A DNA stretch of 64,000 nucleotides from DATBAX01 sp963723765 (GTDB lineage: Bacteria; Acidobacteriota; Terriglobia; Terriglobales; Acidobacteriaceae), in contig CAVRSD010000011.1 of NCBI GenBank assembly GCA_963723765.1, forward strand, positions 124,001 through 188,000, read 5' to 3'. Below, in pieces: positions 1 to 9,757 of this stretch (positions within the stretch are counted from its first letter, which is position 1; every line of letters starts with the position of its first letter). The translations under genes were made by a program, and so were the position numbers. Under the pieces are notes generated by a model. That model was not told the origin of the DNA, did no database searches, and saw nothing but the letters and a program-made list of their open reading frames with translations.

Positions 1-2075
1 ACCAATGCATTCAGCACTTCGGGCAGGATGAATACGTAAAGCAGCAGCGCAGCCGCAATGAATAATAGAGGCATCCACGCACGTTTGGTCGTGGCCAGCC
101 AGCGGCGCGAGGCCAGACTGCCCCCGCCACTCGAAAGCAGGAGCAGGAACACAACCACGGTCAGCGCATAGGTAGGATGCCCCAGGAATAGAACAAAACG
201 CTGGATAAAGGCAATTTCCACCAGAATGTAGCCTAGACCCACTGCAACAAAGTAAAGCAACGACGACGTGCGCTCCTGCGTCGGCCTGCCGCGCAATGCC
301 AGGGGAATGATCAGAAAGGCGATGACCGCAATCAGCGAAATCACCAGCACCATTCCCAGCACCGCCACGCCAAGGTTCACCTTCCAATCCATACCTTGCT
401 TTAAAGACTCTTGACTGAGCATCTGCTCAATTTTGAGCGTGAAGAAAAAGAAAGGCCGGTTGTCGTTCACCGGTGCAACGTTGTAAGGATACTGTTTTGC
501 GAAAGCGTAAGGATCATTACTCGCGATCAACGCTGAGAACGGATTGTTTCCGGGAGTGGAGGGAAGATACAGAGCGACCAGATCGGGGTTGTCCTCGAAG
601 TGCTCTTTTACTGCGTCTTCTTCCTCTTTGGTGAAAGGACTTTTCTTCGCCAGCACCACGACTGGAATTCCGTCTTCGTCCAACTTTCCTTCTGAGACCA
701 CGATGAAATGCTTCCGCGGATCTTGCACTCCCAGGCGGTGCAGAGCTTCTATCCCGACGGAAACAACCCGCAACGCTTCGCGAGGCTGGCGAAATTCCCA
801 GCGGGTGATGGCGACCATCCCATCGGGATTCAAGTGTTCGAAATATTCCTGAAACGCTTCTACGGTATAAAGACTGTTTTCACTCAGGGCGAAGGCCCCG
901 GCAGCAGTCGAGGCCCAGGTGTCCACCAAAGTCATCTGCACTACATCAAAATTGCTTTTGGCATTGCGGATAAAAGACCGCCCGTCGGTCACTTGCATGT
1001 GAACTTCCGGCCGCTGATAGAGATGCTGGGAGTAGTCCGCATACTTGTCGCGCATGACGGTGTTGGCAATGATGGGATTGATCTCGATCCCGGTCACGCT
1101 GGCACTGCCATTGGCAAGGGCGCGCAGCACATCCACTCCGCCGCCCGGTCCGATAATTGCGTATTCCCCGTGTGGCCGCAAGACATTCGCCAAGGCTGGA
1201 GGCGCGGCCATCAAGAGGTCCTCAAGCTTGGTTCCATGTAACTGTTTTGGATCCGCGTTCATGATGAAGGTGTTGGCATCGGCGTCAATCACAATTACTT
1301 TTGCGCCGTTGCTAAGGTTATCCACCTCGATGCGAGAAATCGCATTCCAACGCGCAAATTCTGACGCATCCCGCAGTTTGCCTTTGGCATAAATTACGTC
1401 AATCCATCTTCCCGAATGATTTGCCGCGATCACCAACAGTAACGCGAACGCTAGCCCAGCCGTGGCTTTCCGCGTGGCTCCCGTGGTTGCCCATACCACT
1501 CCCGCGAGGGCCGCCATCACTGCGGCAAAAAGAATGGTATTGGGGCCGCCTAGCCAGTTCAGCAGTGGGACGATCGCCAGGCAGGCCATGGCGCCTCCCG
1601 CCAGATCCGCCCCGTAGAGCCGGGAGATGTGCCCGGACTCGCGCGCGAAGATGACGGAGAATTCCACCCCGGTAACGAAAAACGGAACAGCAGAAGCCAG
1701 ATACATGGCCGTCAACCGGAGAAAATTTGCGCCGGATAGCTCGAGGGAAACTGGAACATGCAAAACAATTTCGAGTACCACTGGGACAATCACTGCGTTG
1801 AGGACACAGAGCCCAGCGGCGAGCCTGCGTGTCTCAAAACCCGCCAGCCAGCGTTTCTCGAGATAAGCGAATACGCCACCCGCTCCCAGCCCAAGCAAGG
1901 CGATGGAAATTGCCAAAAATGCGAAGTGATAAAAGAGCACGACCGAGAAAAGCCGGGTCAGGCCCAACTCCAATAGCAGCGCGGCAAAGCTGCTTAGTGC
2001 GACTCCAGCCAGCAGTGAGCGGTGGTCTGACTTTTTCGATATAGCGGCGGGGATTGCGGGGGAGGATTCAATCAT
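1..2075 (-). CDS. Spermidine synthase-like integral membrane protein (3' end beyond window)
   Basis: The open frame runs from an ATG at 2075 off the left edge, so about 691 codons are visible and the C-terminus is missing. The N-terminal ~220 residues are a series of hydrophobic segments. They are followed by a Rossmann methyltransferase-like domain with the SAM-type glycine motif IIGPGGGVDVL near residue 308, an acidic GIEINP strand and VTDGRSFI near residue 365, as in spermidine synthases. A second block of membrane helices begins near residue 560. This TM-SpeE-TM layout is typical of large bacterial 'spermidine synthase-like' proteins whose substrate is usually unknown, so real polyamine synthesis should not be assumed. 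No strong ribosome binding site precedes the ATG. Confidence 0.8.
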   Translation of the reverse strand, partial: MIESSPAIPAAISKKSDHRSLLAGVALSSFAALLLELGLTRLFSVVLFYHFAFLAISIALLGLGAGGVFAYLEKRWLAGFETRRLAAGLCVLNAVIVPVVLEIVLHVPVSLELSGANFLRLTAMYLASAVPFFVTGVEFSVIFARESGHISRLYGADLAGGAMACLAIVPLLNWLGGPNTILFAAVMAALAGVVWATTGATRKATAGLAFALLLVIAANHSGRWIDVIYAKGKLRDASEFARWNAISRIEVDNLSNGAKVIVIDADANTFIMNADPKQLHGTKLEDLLMAAPPALANVLRPHGEYAIIGPGGGVDVLRALANGSASVTGIEINPIIANTVMRDKYADYSQHLYQRPEVHMQVTDGRSFIRNAKSNFDVVQMTLVDTWASTAAGAFALSENSLYTVEAFQEYFEHLNPDGMVAITRWEFRQPREALRVVSVGIEALHRLGVQDPRKHFIVVSEGKLDEDGIPVVVLAKKSPFTKEEEDAVKEHFEDNPDLVALYLPSTPGNNPFSALIASNDPYAFAKQYPYNVAPVNDNRPFFFFTLKIEQMLSQESLKQGMDWKVNLGVAVLGMVLVISLIAVIAFLIIPLALRGRPTQERTSSLLYFVAVGLGYILVEIAFIQRFVLFLGHPTYALTVVVFLLLLSSGGGSLASRRWLATTKRAWMPLLFIAAALLLYVFILPEVLNAL

Positions 2076-2159
2076 TAAGGATTTGGCTGCTTGTTTAGGA
2101 ATGCGACAGTCTATCAGAAGGGGAATGCACGTCAGGTCGGGGCGTTGACGCTTTGAGGT

Positions 2160-2594
2160 TCAGACCCGCCAATCATCAGGCTGCCAGGTCTTAATGGACT
2201 TCTTGATGTCGGCCCGAGAGAGATTTTCGGACAGCGTCCGCTGTACGAGTGCGGGCACTTCTTCATCGGAAGCAAAACGCAGGGCAATCAACTGACTCTC
2301 GCTAAGTTTCGCTATTTGCGAGCGTAAAGATTCCGGCAGCAAAGCAGCGAGACGGAGTCTTTGTTCCAGACGAATCACGCGATCCTGCACCTTGAGCGCA
2401 TAAGTGCGGGCCTTAACCGCAGCCACGGCCAGCGCGGTGACGAGGAGGACTGCCCAAAAATGCTCCCATCCAGGATGACGAATCAGGGGAACTACGCTGT
2501 GGATCAACAATGCGACCAGGGCGGGAAGCAGGAAAAAATGAAAGAATGGATCGAGCCTGGTGTGATTACCAAGATTCTGCGGTGATTCAGCCAT
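2160..2594 (-). CDS. DUF6526 family membrane protein
   Basis: A 144-residue protein. The frame is open further upstream, but the ATG at 2594 has an AGGAG seven or so bases before it and gives the family's usual N-terminus (MAESPQNLGNHTRLDPF). Two hydrophobic helices lie at about residues 17-40 and 46-65. A charged tail follows, beginning with the conserved ARTYALKVQDRVIRLEQRLR stretch and ending in KTWQPDDWRV, which I recognise as DUF6526. The function is unknown. It probably sits in the inner membrane with a cytoplasmic helical tail. It lies just downstream of the DUF488 gene on the same strand and could be cotranscribed with it. Confidence 0.8.
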   Translation of the reverse strand: MAESPQNLGNHTRLDPFFHFFLLPALVALLIHSVVPLIRHPGWEHFWAVLLVTALAVAAVKARTYALKVQDRVIRLEQRLRLAALLPESLRSQIAKLSESQLIALRFASDEEVPALVQRTLSENLSRADIKKSIKTWQPDDWRV

Positions 2595-2652
2595 CGACCA
2601 CTCCTGTCCGGAATCGAATTGCAATTCTATCCCAGACGCAATGGATCGCAGG

Positions 2653-3183
2653 TTATAGCAGCCGGTCGCCACGATAGATCAGTTGCCCGGCGATCATTCG
2701 CGCCTCCGGCATAAGGCGATGAGGCTTGACTGGGCCGATGCCATCGATATGCAGAATTTCGTGTCCGTGCGCCACCAGCCAATCTGAAACCAGCATGCGA
2801 TGACAATTGAAATAGAGACGTTCAGCGCACATGTAGGCGGTTCGTCCCTCATTGGCCAGCTTGAGGAGTTCTGCAATGGCGCGCTGGAAGTCTTCCGTGA
2901 GGGTGTAGTCAGCGTAGTTGCGGAAGCTGGCACTGCGGATCGCAATATGAGGAGAGTCTTCGAGAATTTTCTTACGGCGCCCGCCAAGTTCTTTCATCCA
3001 GACATATCGAATACCGGCATCGGGCAATGCCTTTTCCAGCCATTCGCGATTGAAATGAGGCAGGCGGCGTGAAACGGGGAAAGAGCGGATATCCACCAAT
3101 GTCTGAATTTCATGGGCCTGCAAGACTTCGACGAACTCCTCGAAAGTGCGTGTGGAATGGCCGATGGTGTAGAGAGTGGACAC
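2653..3183 (-). CDS. DUF488 domain-containing protein
   Basis: A 176-residue cytosolic protein with the DUF488 signature. It begins TLYTIGHSTRTFEEFVEVL, has VDIRSFPVSRRLPHFN near residue 31, and carries a C-terminal CAERLYFNCHRMLVSDWL motif (Cys-x-Glu ... Cys-His-Arg) that resembles a nucleic-acid or metal-binding site. No biochemical function is firmly known for the family. The start at 3183 is only three bases from an AATCTG-type inverted repeat (3187-3274), which fills the gap to selA, so any leader of this gene would carry that hairpin. Confidence 0.85.
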   Translation of the reverse strand: MSTLYTIGHSTRTFEEFVEVLQAHEIQTLVDIRSFPVSRRLPHFNREWLEKALPDAGIRYVWMKELGGRRKKILEDSPHIAIRSASFRNYADYTLTEDFQRAIAELLKLANEGRTAYMCAERLYFNCHRMLVSDWLVAHGHEILHIDGIGPVKPHRLMPEARMIAGQLIYRGDRLL

Positions 3184-3186
3184 AGA

Positions 3187-3274
3187 TCAATTGCAGATTT
3201 CAGATTTTTGATTGCAGATTGACCCAGCGATGTTGTTCTGCAATCTGAAATCTCAAATCTTCAATCTAAAATCA
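3187..3274. repeat. Word-palindrome, family D copy 1 (AATCTGAAATCT words)
   Basis: The left arm (3187-3221) is built of GCAGATTTCAGATTTT words and the right arm (3240-3274) of the complementary CAATCTGAAATCTCAAATC words, separated by an 18-base centre. It fills the gap between the DUF488 start (3183) and the selA stop (3272-3274). The same word set recurs at 18297-18369. Confidence 0.8.
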
Positions 3275-4682
3275 TCTTCCCAGGCGCTGCAGGATCGAAA
3301 TGACCCTCTCATCCTGCCCCGGAAATACCGTGCGCAGATCCAGCAAGACGCGCCCCCCTTCAACTCGAGCGATGATGGCCGGATCGGAAGCGCGCAGACT
3401 TTTTGCGAGAGTGTCAGCACTGAATTCTTGGCTCGAAATAGCGAGCAGTCGCGTGGGCAAAGTCGAAGAAGGAGCTGCGCCGCCACCGATTACCGATTCG
3501 CCGTCGATGAGTTCTACTTCCAACTTTGCGGATCGGATTTTATTGGCTATAATTTCCGCCCGCTCGCCAATTTCTGCCTTCGACAAGCTCATCATTCGCA
3601 CAGCGGGGATGGCATCGTAATCGCGTTTCGCATACGTCAGCAGCGTGGCTTCGAGCGCAGCGTAGGTCAGCTTATCGACTCGCAAGGCACGAAACAGTGA
3701 ATTGGAGCGCATGCGGGCGATCAGATCGCTGCGTCCGCTGAGCATGCCTGCCTGCGGGCCGCCAAGCAGCTTGTCGCCGCTGTAGGAAACCACGTCCACG
3801 CCGGAGCGGAGGCTGTCGAGCACGCCCGGCTCGCCGCTGATTCCCAGAGAACTCAGATCGATGAGCGCACCGCTGCCGAGATCTTCCATCAGCGGGAGAT
3901 TATGCTTGCGGGCCGAGGTCCACCAATTCTTCGACCGATGGTTGCTCGGTGAATCCGGTGATTTGGAAATTGGAGCGGTGGACTCGCAGCAGCAGTTTGG
4001 TCTTCTCGTTGATTGCGCTTTCATAATCGCCGATGCGTGTGCGGTTAGTGGTGCCCACCTCGCGCAGAATGGCGTTCGACTTGGACATCACATCCGGAAT
4101 GCGGAATGATCCGCCGATCTCGACCAGTTCGCCACGCGAGACGATCACTTCGCCATTTTCGGCCAGCGTATTGAGTGCCAGTAAAACAGCAGCAGCATTG
4201 TTGTTTACAACAATGGTGGAGATCGGCGAGCTTTGATCGCCCAGGAGCTTGCGGAACAGGCGATCCACATGGACGTCGCGTTTGCCGCGCTCACCGGTTT
4301 CGATATCGAACTCCAGGTTTGAATAACTTTCGGCCGTTTCCCGAATGTGATCGAGGGCGGACGAAGCCAGTGGAGCACGTCCGAGATTGGTATGCAGAAT
4401 GACGCCCGTGGCATTGATGACCGGACGCAGCGAGTACTGCAACGCCTGGCGAACTTCGCGCTCGACCGCGTCTGCAATTCCAGAGAGTGCGAGGGTTAAA
4501 CCATCGGCGTCGAGTCGTCCGGCTGCGATTTCGTCGCGCAAACGAGAAAGAACCAAACGGGCAGCGTCCGCGACCGTGGCCTGGCCTTCCTGCGAAACCA
4601 GTTTCGCCAGTTCAGGACTGCGGACCAACTCATCCACCGATGAGAGTTGGCGATAAAGATCGGGTTTAGCGATGGTCTTCAC
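3272..4682 (-). CDS. selA: L-seryl-tRNA(Sec) selenium transferase (frameshifted in this sequence)
   Basis: SelA is the PLP enzyme that converts Ser-tRNA(Sec) to Sec-tRNA(Sec). The start is a GTG at 4682. The N-terminal half (to about 3912) has RPVINATGVILHTNLGR and the GEVIVSRGELVEIGGSF block. The C-terminal half continues one frame over from KHNLPLMEDLGSGALIDL and keeps the PLP lysine motif SYSGDKLLGGPQAG. Removing one base of the G-rich run at about 3909-3915 restores a continuous 469-residue protein, the normal SelA length. I treat the shift as a probable read error. No selB, selD or selC was seen in the window, so selenocysteine use rests on this gene alone. Confidence 0.88.
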
Positions 4683-4735
4683 GAAGAACGATTATCCCAC
4701 CAGAACACTTTAATTGGTGAAATTGCGATTTTACG

Positions 4736-5518
4736 TCAGTGGGCGGCTCGTGCTCGTTCTCGAATTGCCGCGATGGCTTCGGCGGCCCATCTCCTAATGG
4801 CATAGTGTTCCGATGGGTCGGGGTCTGTGGCAGCCACAAGTTTCAGCGCCGGAATCATATCCACTCCCCCAAAGTTCCCCAATGCCTTCACGGTGTCGAT
4901 TTTGATGCCCTCGTCGGTGCCGCCAAGTGCATTCAGAATGATCTGTCGCACAGTCTGCATTGTGGCAGCATCGAGTTGTCCTCTGCCTTTTGCGGATGCC
5001 TGCACCAGCATGGCCACGACCGACCCTCGTGATATGTCCGGGCCTGAGGCATACCGGTTTAGGCCGGTCTTCAACCGTTGCAGCAAGCACGGAATTGCGA
5101 CTTTAGCATGGTCGCCAAGTTCATCTGAAAGATCCACGCTATTTGCGAGAATGCACACCTGATGCGGGTCGTTCCAATCAACAATCTTTGCAACAGTTTC
5201 CGAAAGCCAGCTCGTATACTCAGCGAAGCCCTCGTCTTCGAAATGGATTGGCTCTTTATTCTCGCGATCCAGTAAACTAACGAGCGCAACCTTGACTTCG
5301 GAATCGCGAAGTGCGAGGGGATCGGAGCGCAGTTGGTCGAACGCATTGCTTCTCACCTCTGAATCGTGCGAATGTAGCTGGACAAGCAATCCCGCCCATC
5401 CCGCACTAGCAGCCGAGGTCTGTTGACCGGAAACGGCACCCGCGATCCCGATCGCCGCGAGAATCGACGCCAGAACTTTCGCCAAAATCGGGCATCGCTT
5501 GCGGAAAGGAAAACACAT
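4736..5518 (-). CDS. Secreted or membrane-anchored HEAT-repeat protein
   Basis: About 260 residues from the ATG at 5518; an in-frame ATG at 5560 is possible, and neither has a clear ribosome binding site. The N-terminus is a basic, hydrophobic signal-like segment (FRKRCPILAKVLASILAAIG). The rest is all-alpha with HEAT-like helical pairs, for example VRSNAFDQLRSDPLALRDSE and IKIDTVKALGNFGGVDMIPA. HEAT repeats serve as protein-binding scaffolds, and no partner can be named. The gene is adjacent to selA on the same strand with a 53-base gap but has no obvious functional link to it. Confidence 0.7.
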   Translation of the reverse strand: MCFPFRKRCPILAKVLASILAAIGIAGAVSGQQTSAASAGWAGLLVQLHSHDSEVRSNAFDQLRSDPLALRDSEVKVALVSLLDRENKEPIHFEDEGFAEYTSWLSETVAKIVDWNDPHQVCILANSVDLSDELGDHAKVAIPCLLQRLKTGLNRYASGPDISRGSVVAMLVQASAKGRGQLDAATMQTVRQIILNALGGTDEGIKIDTVKALGNFGGVDMIPALKLVAATDPDPSEHYAIRRWAAEAIAAIRERARAAH

Positions 5519-5652
5519 ATCTTCATTGATTGTGCACCTGAGCTCGCCGTGGTACGGCATTACTGTTGTAACCAGGCAATTACACCAACAATCGCTGCTT
5601 TATCCTAAACCCCAATTCCTTCTTACCCCTCTAGCCTTCCACACACTCCCAG

Positions 5653-7810
5653 CTAGCCTACCTCCACCAGACCGTACGTCTTATACCAGTGGGCGCGCAT
5701 GTGGCGCAGTGCCCGATCGATTTCTTCTTGGGAAACATCGGCGTTCGGCCCAGCGATGACAGCCGCCGCTTCGCGCTTGGCCGCCTCTAGCAATTGGCGA
5801 TCCCGAATAAGATTGGCGACCTGGAAACTGGGCAATCCTGCCTGCTTGGTGCCGAAAAATTCTCCCGGCCCGCGCAATTCGAGATCCAGCTCCGCGATTT
5901 GAAAGCCGTCGTTCGTGCGGACAAGAGCGTCCAACCGGCGCTCACCATCTTCCGAAACCTTTCCACCTGTCATCAGAATGCAATAGGATTTGGCGGCGCC
6001 ACGCCCGATGCGTCCGCGAAGCTGGTGAAGCTGCGCAAGGCCGAAGCGCTCGGCGTGCTCAATCACCATGACCGTGGCATTGGACACGTCCACGCCCACT
6101 TCGATCACGGTCGTTGCCACCAGAATGTCCAGGCCGCCTTTCTGGAACATGCGCATGACTTGTTCTTTCAGTTCGGAATCCTGGCGGCCATGCAGAAGTC
6201 CGACTTTCAGGTCAGGAAAAATATTCTTCTCCAGCTCTTTGTACATCTTCACGGCAGCTTTGAGTTCGTTCTCTTCGTTTTCCTCGATGACCGGGTAAAC
6301 CACATAAGCTTGATGTCCGGCTGCCACTTGTTTGCGCACGAACTCCCAGACTTTTTCGGATTGATCGTCGGATACGCGGCGAGTCACGATTGGTGTGCGT
6401 CCCGGGGGCATTTCGTCGATTACGCTTACGTCGAGATCTCCGTAGAGGGTAAGCGCAAGGGTGCGCGGGATGGGAGTCGCGGTCATGACCAGCACATCGG
6501 GTTCGGCTGACGAATCCGGCTCGGCTCCTGACTTCTTCATCAGCTTAAAACGTTGCAAAACTCCGAAGCGGTGCTGCTCGTCCACAATCACCAGGCCCAG
6601 CTTCGCGAATTCCACTTTTTTCTCGATCAGGGCGTGGGTGCCGATCACGAGTTGCGCGTTGCCCTGAGTAATGTGACGGCGAATTTCGCGCTTTCGGTCG
6701 TCCTCGATTGAGCCAGTGAGCAAAACCACGCGATATCCTGCGGGCTCAAGAATTCTGCGCGCGGAAAAGTAATGCTGCTGCGCCAGGATTTCAGTCGGGG
6801 CCATCAGTGCCACCTGGTATCCGTTTTCCATGGCGATGATGGCGGCCTCAAAAGCCACGATGGTCTTTCCCGATCCCACATCGCCCTGTAGCAAACGGCG
6901 CATGGGGAAGGGCTTCTCCATGTCGGAAGCAATCTCTTTCAGCACCCGCTTCTGCGCCGCTGTGGGATGAAATGGCAGAATTTTCTTGATGGCGGTGCGC
7001 ACGTTTTCGTCCAATCGGAAAGCTACGCCGGTCTGCGCCTTTTGCTCGCGGCGTTTCAGTTCGAGTCCCAGTTCGATGAAAAACAATTCTTCAAAGATCA
7101 GCCGGATGTGCGCCGGCGTGCGGGACGATTGCAGGTCCTGCAGGCTTTCGCCTGCTTCCGGCCAGTGAACTCTCCAGAGCGCTTCGCGGGGCGAGATAAG
7201 CGAAAGATGATTGCGCACGGCCAGCGGAATGGGATCGGGCAATTCGGGCCCAAGATTGTCCAGCACGTTACGAATGATGCGGCGAAACCAGCGTGGGGTC
7301 AGGTTTCCCTGGCCGGCAGTCTCATAAATCGGAACAATGCGCCCGATTTCAAGCGATTCCGTGACTTTCCGCTCCGTGGCCTCTGCCGAGCCTTCTTCTG
7401 AAGCATCGCCAATGATTTCAAACTGAGGCTGCACCAGTTGCAGTTCGCCGCGATTCTCTTCGACCTTGCCATAGAGGGCGATCATCTGCCCTGGCTTGAA
7501 TTTGTCTCGCAGATAGGCCGCGTTAAACCAGATGCACTTCAGGCGCGATCGGCCCTGTCCGGCGACCATCTCAAAGATCGGCATGCGACGAGTGCGGAAG
7601 AGTCCCGAAGTTCCGCACTTCGGCAATCACGGTGGCCATTTCTCCAGCCCGCAGCTCGGAAATTCCCCGCGGATTCAGGCGGTCTTCGTAACGAAAAGGC
7701 AGATAGTGAAGCAGGTCGTCCACAGTGACGATGCCCTTGGCCGCCAGCACCTCGGCCAGACGCGGGCCGATCCCTTTCACATATTGAACGGAGGTGTTTG
7801 TTTCGAGCAT
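5653..7810 (-). CDS. recG: ATP-dependent DNA helicase RecG (frameshifted in this sequence)
   Basis: RecG remodels stalled replication forks and Holliday junctions. The first segment (7810 to about 7600) carries the N-terminal region VQYVKGIGPRLAEVLAAKGI. The rest, in another frame, holds the OB-fold wedge domain, Walker A GDVGSGKT near residue 313, the DEQHRFG box near residue 412, helicase motif VI and the C-terminal RGPGEFFGTKQ region. The two frames join at 7598-7603 if one base is removed, giving about 718 residues, near the usual RecG length. The junction sits between 8-bp inverted arms (GTGCGGAA at 7592-7599, TTCCGCAC at 7611-7618), a hairpin that may have caused a read error. The start at 7810 is chosen by family alignment. 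Confidence 0.92.
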
Positions 7811-7938
7811 CTTTAAAGGGATGGTAACAAAAGCGGCACTTAGCAATTAGCAGTTAGACATTCCAGGCCGGTGCTGAATGAAAGAGCCTTTCGCAAAAAA
7901 TTGTGGAGTGCTAGAGTTCTCCGGTGTCTAAAGCAACA

Positions 7939-8142
7939 ATGGCTAATTTCGTTCAGTCATTGATAGCCGTCCTGGCGGGCAATGTAGCTTATTTCCTGCT
8001 GATGCCGCATTTGCCGCTAGCGGCAAGGCATGTACCTCATCGCCTGGATCTCGGTGTCGTGGTTGACCTCTGGTTGTGTCTGGTGGCGCTTGGTATCTTG
8101 AAGACATTTGCGCGTTGGAAGCGAGATTCCAGTCCGACGTAA
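7939..8142 (+). CDS. Small membrane protein, hypothetical
   Basis: A 67-residue protein with two hydrophobic stretches (FVQSLIAVLAGNVAYFLLM and LGVVVDLWLCLVALGILKTF) separated by a short His/Arg-containing loop, and a basic C-terminus. An in-frame GTG at 7924 is an alternative start. It lies between recG (divergent) and the diguanylate cyclase gene. I do not recognise the family; an inner-membrane location is inferred from hydrophobicity alone. Confidence 0.55.
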   Translation: MANFVQSLIAVLAGNVAYFLLMPHLPLAARHVPHRLDLGVVVDLWLCLVALGILKTFARWKRDSSPT

Positions 8143-8238
8143 GTATCAGTAAACAAATGGCTTTTTGCGACTTGCTACCCTCGTTACTTTGGGCACCTCG
8201 GTAACCGCCCCTTCACCAGTTAGAATCCCGGCTGGATC

Positions 8239-9735
8239 ATGCAGAAAATTGCCATTCTCTACGACGCCAGCCAGGCGGTTTTGTCCACCTTTGACCTTGA
8301 CGAGGTGTTGCAACAAATCCTGAGGATCGCTCGCGATTATTTTCACTTACATAATGTAACCATCTTGCTGCTGGATGAAGAAACCCAGGAGTTGTACCCC
8401 CGCTCGCAAATCGGATGGGACGAAGGTAAAGACTTCAGGGTACCAGTAGGTGTGGGAATTACCGGGACTGCGGCCCAGCAAAAACGGCCCATCCACTGTC
8501 CTGACGTCAGCAAGGATGACCGTTACATTTCGACTTCCAAAACGACCCGCTCCGAGCTGGCCGTGCCCTTGATGGTGCGGGATGAAGTCGTCGGAGTGCT
8601 GGATTGTCAGAGCGACAATCTTGACCATTTTGATCCCGATACCATCGACCTGCTGGCTATATTTTCCCTGCAGGCTTCCATGGCGCTGCAGAATGCGCGG
8701 CTGTATTCGCTGGAAAGGCGGCGGGCCTCGCAACTGGAGGTCATCAATGCGATCGCCCAGCAAATGACCGCCGTCCTGGACATCAAGGATTTGCTCAACA
8801 AAGTCTGTTTGTTGGTGCAGCATGCTTTCCAGGTATCTCATGTTGCCGTGCTTCAGAAGGAAGAGGACGAACTGGTACTGCGGGCACATCACGGCACCTT
8901 GACTCCACGCTTCCCGGAAGGCAGCCGAGTGCCGGCGGGAAATGGGTTCTGCGGCAAAGCTTTATCGCAGGGCAGAACGCTTATTGAAAACGCATTGAAG
9001 CAAGATGCCGGGCCTGATGGCTTCTTCCAGGAGACGCGCTCGCGCATCTCGATTCCTCTGGTGGCATTTGGACAAACTCTGGGCATCCTGTTGTTGTGCA
9101 GTGAAAAGCCCGACGCATTCCACGCCTACGAAATCCAGCCCCTGGAATCGGTCGCCGATATCTGCGCGACCGCCATTCAGAACGCTCATTATGTGGATCG
9201 CGTCAAACAGCTCGCCTACCTGGATGGATTGACCGGGATTTTCAACCGCCGCTATTTCGAACTACGGGTGGCGGAAGAAATTGAACGAGCCCGGCGATTC
9301 GGCGCCGGAATGGCCGTCATCATGGTGGACATTGACCAGTTCAAGCACTTGAATGACGAATTCGGACACATCCTTGGAGACGAGGTGTTGCGGCAGGTGT
9401 CTTCCATCTTTCACCAGCAACTGCGAAAGATCGATGTTGTGTGCCGCTACGGGGGAGAGGAATTTGCCGTTCTGCTTTCGCAAACCAACCCACAGCACGC
9501 TCTAAATGTGGCCGAGAAGTTACGAGGCCTGATCGAACGCTGGCAATTTCCGGGCGTGCCCCGTCCGGTGACGATCAGCGCAGGCGCTGCGACTTATCCC
9601 GAGCACGGAACCACACGCGATGAGTTGTTGAAGGCAGCTGATGCCGGGCTCTATGCTGCAAAGCAGGCTGGACGCAATCGAGTAACCCTGGCACCGCATC
9701 CGCAGAAAAGTGCGGCCCAGGTTACTGGCAAGTGA
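8239..9735 (+). CDS. Diguanylate cyclase with two GAF domains
   Basis: A 498-residue soluble protein. It has a first GAF domain at about residues 15-155, a second at about 185-320, and a GGDEF domain at about 325-485. The active-site motif is RYGGEEF (near 404), a catalytically competent variant. An inhibitory-site RxxD (RKID) lies five residues upstream of it, so product feedback by c-di-GMP is likely. It should make c-di-GMP from two GTP under control of ligands or redox cues sensed by the GAF domains. The gene stands alone between a small membrane protein gene and a convergent PDZ gene. The start at 8239 has only a weak ribosome binding site. Confidence 0.9.
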   Translation: MQKIAILYDASQAVLSTFDLDEVLQQILRIARDYFHLHNVTILLLDEETQELYPRSQIGWDEGKDFRVPVGVGITGTAAQQKRPIHCPDVSKDDRYISTSKTTRSELAVPLMVRDEVVGVLDCQSDNLDHFDPDTIDLLAIFSLQASMALQNARLYSLERRRASQLEVINAIAQQMTAVLDIKDLLNKVCLLVQHAFQVSHVAVLQKEEDELVLRAHHGTLTPRFPEGSRVPAGNGFCGKALSQGRTLIENALKQDAGPDGFFQETRSRISIPLVAFGQTLGILLLCSEKPDAFHAYEIQPLESVADICATAIQNAHYVDRVKQLAYLDGLTGIFNRRYFELRVAEEIERARRFGAGMAVIMVDIDQFKHLNDEFGHILGDEVLRQVSSIFHQQLRKIDVVCRYGGEEFAVLLSQTNPQHALNVAEKLRGLIERWQFPGVPRPVTISAGAATYPEHGTTRDELLKAADAGLYAAKQAGRNRVTLAPHPQKSAAQVTGK

Positions 9736-9757
9736 TACGTTCTTCCGGGAAAACGGG

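Noticed and set aside
3187..3274. CRISPR-like look of short repeated words in several gaps
   Set aside because: The words are permuted, not identical, have no constant spacers and form inverted arms. No cas genes are present.
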